From positions 58,438 through 122,437 of the forward strand of contig NZ_JAJSBI010000030.1 of assembly GCF_021261325.1 (NCBI RefSeq): DNA of 64,000 nt, written 5' to 3'. Below the pieces are notes generated by a model. The model searched no databases. It was not told where the DNA came from and saw nothing but the letters and a program-made list of their open reading frames with translations. Below are positions 59,301 through 64,000 of the stretch, piece by piece (position 1 is the stretch's first letter; each line of letters opens with the position of its first letter). Source of the stretch: Streptomyces guryensis (GTDB lineage: Bacteria > Actinomycetota > Actinomycetes > Streptomycetales > Streptomycetaceae). A program made the translations under genes and the position numbers.

Positions 59301-59348
59301 GCCGCTTGGCCGCTTGGCCGCTTGGCCGCTTGGCCGCTTGGCCGCTTG
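59301..59348. repeat. GCCGCTTG octamer, six tandem copies
   Basis: Six exact copies of GCCGCTTG lie in tandem from 59301 to 59348, in the 328-base gap between the tRNA fragment and the ABC permease. An eight-base unit shifts the frame on each gain or loss. I see no gene in 59047-59374. The permease stop lies 27 bases beyond the last copy. Confidence 0.85.
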
Positions 59349-59374
59349 GCCGGCTTCGCCCGTCCCGTGCCGCC

Positions 59375-60211
59375 TCAGGCATCGAGGCTGTACGCGGAGT
59401 CGGTGTCCCCGGGTGGCGGTGCCACTGCGACGGCCCCGGACCGCTGTGCCTTGTGATGGGTGTTGCGGGTGCGGCGGTGGAAGGTGAGAAGTGCCAGGAG
59501 CGCCGCGCCGGTGAACCACAGGAGCTCGATGGCGAGGTGGGTGGGGGTCGGGGTGGTGGAGAAGCCCGCGGCCGTGGCGGCCTGGGAGGCGCCGTAGGAC
59601 GGCAGGAAACGAATGAGGGAGCTGTCGGCCCCAGAGCTCCACATGGGGTTGGGCAGGAGGACGTCGATGACGCTGATCATGATCAAGGCGAACATGCCTT
59701 CGACTTCCCGGCGCAGGACAGATCCGAGGACGACGCCGATTGCGCCGTAGGTCATGGCGGCGCAGAAGAGGGCGGCGGCGAGCTGGAGGGGCTGTTTGGG
59801 TGTCCAGGAGAGGCAGGTGACGGCGGCGGCGTAGACGGCGATGAAAGCGGAAGTGAGGGTGAGGCAGGTCGCTTTGGCGGCGATGAGGTGGAGGCGGGGG
59901 TATCCGGCCATGGCCAGGCGACGGTCGAAGCGGTGGCCGGTGAAGGTGGCGGCGAACATCATGAAGCCCGTGATCAGGGTGACCGCGTTGATGGCGCCGG
60001 TGATTTGGGTGAGTTCGTTGCCGGCCGGTGCCAGGTGTTGTCCGGTGGAGCGCAGGTGGAGAGGTGCGGCCCGCTCAGGGATGGCCGCGTATGCGAGCGA
60101 GATCCAGAGGGGGATGTAGAGAACGATCAGCAGCATGGCGAAACGGTTGCGGCTGTGCTCGACCAGGTCGTACCGGGCGGCGGTCGCATACAGGGCCAGG
60201 TGTCGTCTCAT
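59375..60211 (-). CDS. ABC transporter permease
   Basis: A 278-residue membrane protein with about six hydrophobic helices, such as FAMLLIVLYIPLWISLAYAA, ITGFMMFAATF, TSAFIAVYAAAVTCL, AALFCAAMTYGAIGVVLGSVL and IMISVIDVLLPNP. It lacks the EAA loop of importers and is of the ABC-2 exporter type. It overlaps the ATPase gene by ATGA and belongs to the isoprenoid cluster. Its cargo is unknown. Confidence 0.8.
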   Translation of the reverse strand: MRRHLALYATAARYDLVEHSRNRFAMLLIVLYIPLWISLAYAAIPERAAPLHLRSTGQHLAPAGNELTQITGAINAVTLITGFMMFAATFTGHRFDRRLAMAGYPRLHLIAAKATCLTLTSAFIAVYAAAVTCLSWTPKQPLQLAAALFCAAMTYGAIGVVLGSVLRREVEGMFALIMISVIDVLLPNPMWSSGADSSLIRFLPSYGASQAATAAGFSTTPTPTHLAIELLWFTGAALLALLTFHRRTRNTHHKAQRSGAVAVAPPPGDTDSAYSLDA

Positions 60212-60813
60212 GCCCCCGCCGTTTCGTACGGTTGGAGGACACCGCAGTCCAGGCGCCAGAGCTCGTCGAGGCGTTCGATGTCATAGGCCAGGTGGGAGAC
60301 GACCAGGACGGAGCGGCCGGCATCACGAAGGCGAGCGGCCAGGTCCCAGAAGCGCCGGTAGGTGTCCCAGTCGAAACCCTGGTACGGCTCGTCGAGCAGC
60401 AGGACTTGCGGATCGTGCATGAGGGCCAGGGTCAGGTTCAGCTTCTGCCGGGTGCCGCCGCTGAGCACTCCGGCACGGTCGTCGGCGTAACCGGAGAAGC
60501 GCAGGACATCCATGATCTCTTCCGCATGCTCCAGGTCGGGCAGTTGGAAGGCCGCCTTGAAGTACAGCAGGTGCTGGCGGACGGTGAGGGCGTCGTTGAG
60601 GACCACTTCCTGCGGGCAGTAGCCGAAGCGGCCCGGGTGCCGGACGGTTCCGCGCTGCGCCCGCAGCTCACCGGCCAGGATTTTCAGCAGCGTCGACTTG
60701 CCGGCACCGTTCTCGCCCACGATCCCGGACAGCCTGCCCGGCTGCAGGTCCAGGTCGACGCCGCGCAGGACGTCACGTCGGCCGTAGGCGTGTCGCAGGC
60801 CCCGTACTTCCAT
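60208..60813 (-). CDS. ABC transporter ATP-binding protein (ABC-2 exporter type)
   Basis: A 201-residue nucleotide-binding subunit. Walker A GENGAGKST is at 33-41, signature LSGGT at 117-121, Walker B VLLLDEP at 137-143 and switch histidine in VVSHLAYD. ATPases of this group pair with ABC-2 permeases for drug, lipid or polysaccharide export. The ATG at 60813 follows GGGGGACAGG and is chosen over the ORF's earlier start. It is 123 bases downstream of the prenyl synthase gene on the same strand. Confidence 0.86.
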   Translation of the reverse strand: MEVRGLRHAYGRRDVLRGVDLDLQPGRLSGIVGENGAGKSTLLKILAGELRAQRGTVRHPGRFGYCPQEVVLNDALTVRQHLLYFKAAFQLPDLEHAEEIMDVLRFSGYADDRAGVLSGGTRQKLNLTLALMHDPQVLLLDEPYQGFDWDTYRRFWDLAARLRDAGRSVLVVSHLAYDIERLDELWRLDCGVLQPYETAGA

Positions 60814-60936
60814 TTCCTGTCCCCCTTCGTTCCCCCTTCGATCCGGCACGTCTTCAACGGCCGACGGACAAGAGCGGATACGAGGCGTCAACGTCTGCTT
60901 CGTCGTGCCATTCGATCGAGCAGGGGACCCATGGGA

Positions 60937-62016
60937 CTACCGAGTCCTCCGCGTGTTCCACGAGGGCAGTTGCTCGAAGACGGCGACGGCTTCCTCGTGC
61001 CAGTGCCGGCGCCAGGACGCGGCTTCCGCGGAGGCGGCTTCGGCGTGCCGGTCGATGGCCGATTGCAGGTGGTGGTGCACTCCGCGGCGATAGGCGATAT
61101 CGCGGATACGGTCAATGGTCTGCGGTGTGCAGTCGGGACTCCCGAGAGCGGCCTTGACGGTGTCGTGCTCGTCCGCGTCGGTGGCGGCGAGAAGGTCACG
61201 GACCAGGTAGGTGCGGCGGCCGGCCCGCAGGTCGGCGCCGATGGGCTTGCCGGTGACATCCGGGTCGCCGAAGAGGTCGAGGTAGTCGTCCCGCATCTGA
61301 CCGCTGATGCCGGCCAGCGCGGCGTAGCGGCGCAGGCTCTCCTCATGCTCGGCCAGGTCCTCGCCCGCGGCCAGGAGGCCCAGGCGCAGGGGGGCGAGGA
61401 TGGAGTAGCGGGCGGTCTTGTACTCGCACACGGTCTCCAGCAGCCCCTCATCAGCCGAGGAGGTGACGTCGCGTTCGAGGTCAAGGATCTGGCCGATGAC
61501 GGTATCCGTCGTCACGCCGAGTTGGACGTCGAGCATGGCCTGCTTGCGATCGGCGGGGAGGTCTGCCTGGACCAGCACGCGCAGGGCCAGGAAACCGGCG
61601 AGATCACCGATCATCATGGCCAGTCCCAGCGCGGCCTGCGGGTTCTCCGGGAGGTCTTCGCGGCACGCGTAGTACGTGGAGAGGCCACCGCGGCGCAAGG
61701 GTGAGTCGTCGATGATGTCGTCAAGGACGAGCGCGTGGCTGTGGAGCAGCTCAAGACTCAGCGCGGCCTCCAGCAGTCCTGGCACCTCCTCCTCCGTGAC
61801 GAGGCGTGCCGCCTCGTAGAGCAAGGCGATCCGGATCCGCTTCCCGCCGCGCAGCGACAATTCCGCCAGCAATTGCAGACACCGGGGCGTGAAGTGGCCG
61901 AGCCGTGAGCCGCCCACGTCACCGGCGAGCTCGGCGAAGTACTTCTCGAAGGACACATCGAAGCGCCGCTGGTGACCGACGGCACGCTCCAAGGCGGTGA
62001 GGACACTGCTGTTCAT
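60937..62016 (-). CDS. trans-Polyprenyl diphosphate synthase
   Basis: A 359-residue isoprenyl synthase. The first aspartate-rich motif is DDIIDD (99-104), with the LSLELLHSHALVL helix before it; the second is DDYLD (243-247), and GGKRIR (58-63) binds IPP. It condenses IPP onto allylic diphosphates. A small residue (Ala95) lies four positions before the FARM, which argues for a product longer than farnesyl, such as geranylgeranyl or beyond, though this is only a rule of thumb. It is divergent from the cis-prenyl synthase gene across about 225 bases. Confidence 0.88.
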   Translation of the reverse strand: MNSSVLTALERAVGHQRRFDVSFEKYFAELAGDVGGSRLGHFTPRCLQLLAELSLRGGKRIRIALLYEAARLVTEEEVPGLLEAALSLELLHSHALVLDDIIDDSPLRRGGLSTYYACREDLPENPQAALGLAMMIGDLAGFLALRVLVQADLPADRKQAMLDVQLGVTTDTVIGQILDLERDVTSSADEGLLETVCEYKTARYSILAPLRLGLLAAGEDLAEHEESLRRYAALAGISGQMRDDYLDLFGDPDVTGKPIGADLRAGRRTYLVRDLLAATDADEHDTVKAALGSPDCTPQTIDRIRDIAYRRGVHHHLQSAIDRHAEAASAEAASWRRHWHEEAVAVFEQLPSWNTRRTR

Positions 62017-62241
62017 CTTCGTTCGGGCCGGCCTTCCTCATGGATGTCGGTGGCCAGCCTGCCATCGCCGCGGAACATGCCGCGACGGTTGTCGGTGGCC
62101 GGCGAGGCAGTGGCCGGTGTCAGGCTCGTGGCGCGGGGCCGCTGGAGGCGCTCCTCACGCTTCCACGCGCCCCTGGCGCGCGCCATGCGCGTCTCGGCTG
62201 ACCATCATGTGCGTGATCACCGCTCCTACGATGGCGGTGCC

Positions 62242-63012
62242 GTGGTGATCTGCCGTCTGAGAGGGCGGGCGATTGTGGGTACTTGTTCCAGCCGCCGGAG
62301 CACTGCCCGGCCCGTCGGCCGCCGCGGCCCGTTGCCTGGGCACATCGCTGTCATCCTGGACGGGAACCGCCGCTGGGCCAAAGCAGCTACCCGCGACTCG
62401 GCCTGGGGGTACATGCAGGGAGGCGACAGGGCCCTGCAGTTCCTCAGCTGGTGTGACGCTGCAGGAGTCGGAGTCGTGACGCTGTACGCGGTGTCCCTGG
62501 ACAACCTGCGGCGCAGAGACGACTCCGTCGCCGCCAGTCTGCGGGCGGTGACCGAGACGCTGCGGCAGCTCGCCCGGGAAGCCCGCTGGCGCATCCGGCT
62601 GATCGGCAGAATCGATCTGCTCGACGCTCAGATCGTGCGGCAGCTGCGGGCCGCGGTGGACCTCGCCGGAGCTGCGAGTGGGCCGACGGTGAACATCGCA
62701 CTCGCTTACAGCGGACGAGAAGAGATCCTCCAGGCCCTGCAACAGCTGCTCTCCACTCCGGGGGGCATCGCCCAGGCACAGGCCGGGCTTACTCAGGACC
62801 TGCTCGCCCGTCATCTCTACACAGGCGGACTTCCCGACCCGGACCTCATCATCCGCACCTCTGGCGAACAACGCCTGTCCGACTTCATGACCTGGCAGTC
62901 CACCTACAGCGAACTGTATTTCTGCGACACAGCCTGGCCCGGATTCGACGAGCGCCACTTCGAGCAGGCACTCGATCACTTCGCGTCCTGCTGTCGCCGC
63001 TACGGACAATGA
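62242..63012 (+). CDS. cis-Prenyl diphosphate synthase (UppS family)
   Basis: A 256-residue cis-prenyltransferase. The catalytic aspartate is Asp40 in AVILDGNRRWAKA, with later landmarks GREEILQA, LPDPDLIIRTSGEQRLSDFMTWQSTYSELYF and DTAWPGF, all of the UppS/ispU family. It builds Z-configured prenyl chains. In a genome that has a housekeeping UppS, this second copy with a trans-prenyl synthase and a phytoene synthase-like gene points to a dedicated isoprenoid pathway. The start is uncertain: GTGs at 62242 and 62245, or 62275, are possible. Confidence 0.85.
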   Translation: MVICRLRGRAIVGTCSSRRSTARPVGRRGPLPGHIAVILDGNRRWAKAATRDSAWGYMQGGDRALQFLSWCDAAGVGVVTLYAVSLDNLRRRDDSVAASLRAVTETLRQLAREARWRIRLIGRIDLLDAQIVRQLRAAVDLAGAASGPTVNIALAYSGREEILQALQQLLSTPGGIAQAQAGLTQDLLARHLYTGGLPDPDLIIRTSGEQRLSDFMTWQSTYSELYFCDTAWPGFDERHFEQALDHFASCCRRYGQ

Positions 63013-63060
63013 CAGCGCCGGATTCGGCGTTCGGGACAGCGACCCCGCGCGAGGGTGTGT

Positions 63061-63864
63061 TCACTGCTGCACGGCCGGCACTCGCACGGTCCTCGACCAT
63101 GATCGGGCCCCCACCTGGCAAGCGAGCGCGGTCAGCCCTCGCGCCCCCAAGGTCACCGGGCGGGTGAAGACGTCATAACCACGCCGTTCGACCTCGGCCA
63201 GCAGGACTCGGTGGTTCTCGATGACCGCCCATAGGAAAGGCCTGCAACGAGGATGGATCAGCTCGGTCACCTCGACCCCGCGGGCAAACAACTCACGGGC
63301 ACGCTGCACCTCGAAGCGGACCAGGCGGCGCAGTTGGGGCGTGGGTCGAGTCGAGCGCAGCTCATCAAGGGTTACGTTGTAGCGCTGCAAGTCCTCGGTC
63401 GGCAGGTAGACCCGGCCCATGCGGATGTCCTCCGCGATGTCCCGTACGAAGTTGGTCAGCTGCAAGGCCACAACAAGCTCGGCCATCGCGTCGTCGGCTC
63501 GAGCACGGATCGGCTCCACCAGCCGCAGAACCATGCGCCCGACCGGCCCATCGATCATTTCGATGTAACCGCGAAGCTCGTGCCAGGTCGCGTACTCGTT
63601 CACCTCCAGATCTGCGAGCCACCCGGCCAGCATCGTCTCGACATCATCGAGATCGAACCGGTACACCTGCGCGGTGTGGGCGAACGCCTGCCCCAGCGGA
63701 TCGGTGCACTGGCCGCGGCGTAGATCTGTGAGAGTCCGCTGACGCCACACCTCATACCTGCCGGCGCGTTCCTGAGGGTCGCCGCTGTCCAACAGCTGAT
63801 CGGCCCACCGGCCCAACGCATAGACGGCCCAGGCGTGTGGCCGTTTGCCCGCAGGCAGCAGCAA
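63061..63864 (-). CDS. Phytoene/squalene synthase family protein, start uncertain
   Basis: At least 267 residues of an isoprenoid head-to-head synthase. The first DxxxD motif is DQLLD (22-26 from the TTG at 63864) in YALGRWADQLLDSG, and the second is DIAED in NFVRDIAEDIRMGRVYLP. Both prenyl-diphosphate binding motifs are thus present. The frame stays open to 63990 without ATG or GTG and includes VAHWAGSLLLP, so the true start may be an unusual codon or the N-terminus may be damaged. It converges with the cis-prenyl synthase. It probably joins two prenyl diphosphates; the product is unknown. Confidence 0.78.
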   Translation of the reverse strand: MLLPAGKRPHAWAVYALGRWADQLLDSGDPQERAGRYEVWRQRTLTDLRRGQCTDPLGQAFAHTAQVYRFDLDDVETMLAGWLADLEVNEYATWHELRGYIEMIDGPVGRMVLRLVEPIRARADDAMAELVVALQLTNFVRDIAEDIRMGRVYLPTEDLQRYNVTLDELRSTRPTPQLRRLVRFEVQRARELFARGVEVTELIHPRCRPFLWAVIENHRVLLAEVERRGYDVFTRPVTLGARGLTALACQVGARSWSRTVRVPAVQQ

Positions 63865-64000
63865 CGAGCCCGCCCAATGAGCGACTCTGTCGGGAATCTT
63901 GAGGACGGCAGTTAACGATCGTGATGTTGCGTCAGGCTCGTTGGAACGTCCCGCCCTCGTTCCCCAGGAGCCCGATGTGTCCCTCCAACCTCACTCCGGA

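Noticed and set aside
1..64000. CRISPR arrays, rRNA genes and complete tRNA genes
   Set aside because: No regularly spaced repeats, cas genes or rRNA sequence was seen. The only tRNA sequence is the 3' fragment at 59022.

Overview
The window is high-GC actinobacterial DNA, almost certainly from a Streptomyces chromosome. The genes have GC-rich third positions and frequent GTG starts, and many are joined by ATGA start/stop overlaps. The families are typical of the genus: Methyltransf_19 (DUF574) enzymes, a CYP157-like P450, DUF3140, DUF4333, a PucR regulator, a split FluG pair and two types of short Streptomyces palindromic repeat. About 65 genes are called, most of them intact.

Layout. 1-1.9 kb: end of cobF and complete cobK (cobalamin pathway), converging on a decayed zinc-ribbon gene. 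2.0-2.7 kb: rpmG-rpmE-rpmJ, an all cysteine-free (zinc-independent) ribosomal protein set. 2.8-9.3 kb: housekeeping and stress genes (HAD phosphatase, TauE exporter, thiolase, lipase, Dps, DUF3140, HhH protein, methyltransferase). 9.3-17.2 kb: a tightly overlapping eight-gene catabolic operon led by an XRE-cupin regulator (M24 hydrolase, E1 alpha, E1 beta, amidohydrolase, bicupin, SDR-like, 3-HIBDH-like) whose substrate I cannot name. 17.3-22.6 kb: a sensor kinase / DUF4333 / ABC / FtsX / response regulator module. 22.6-27 kb: a Cof-type phosphatase carrying an inserted repeat, an orphan P450 lacking ExxR, a dead potassium channel and a frameshifted lipoprotein.

27-34.9 kb: a second methyltransferase, the glutamine synthetase-like/amidohydrolase (split FluG) pair, a NUDIX-like protein, DUF427, an ECF sigma factor with a C-terminal domain, and small stress proteins. 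35-41.9 kb: an SRPBCC gene broken by a palindromic repeat, TfoX, aldo-keto reductase, NUDIX hydrolase and a GH63-like/GH13 glycosidase operon. 41.9-45.1 kb is a decay zone with IS5-type transposase relics around a methyltransferase, a monomeric sarcosine oxidase and a GntR/FCD relic. 45-50.6 kb: thioesterase/HxlR pair, DUF1062, NmtR-like sensor with a P1B-4 metal ATPase, and an acyltransferase. 50.7-59 kb: secreted SGNH esterase, NfeD-like/flotillin pair, SpoIIE phosphatase, PucR regulator with amino-acid permease, and a secreted transglycosylase.

At 59.02 kb lies the 3' end of a tRNA-Pro gene without its 5' part, followed by the tRNA-type terminator. This is what the chromosomal side of an integration event looks like. 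To its right come an octamer tandem repeat and a small isoprenoid cluster (ABC transporter, trans-prenyl synthase, cis-prenyl synthase, phytoene/squalene synthase-like enzyme) running to the window end. The isoprenoid cluster and the eight-gene catabolic operon are the two best candidates for undescribed systems.
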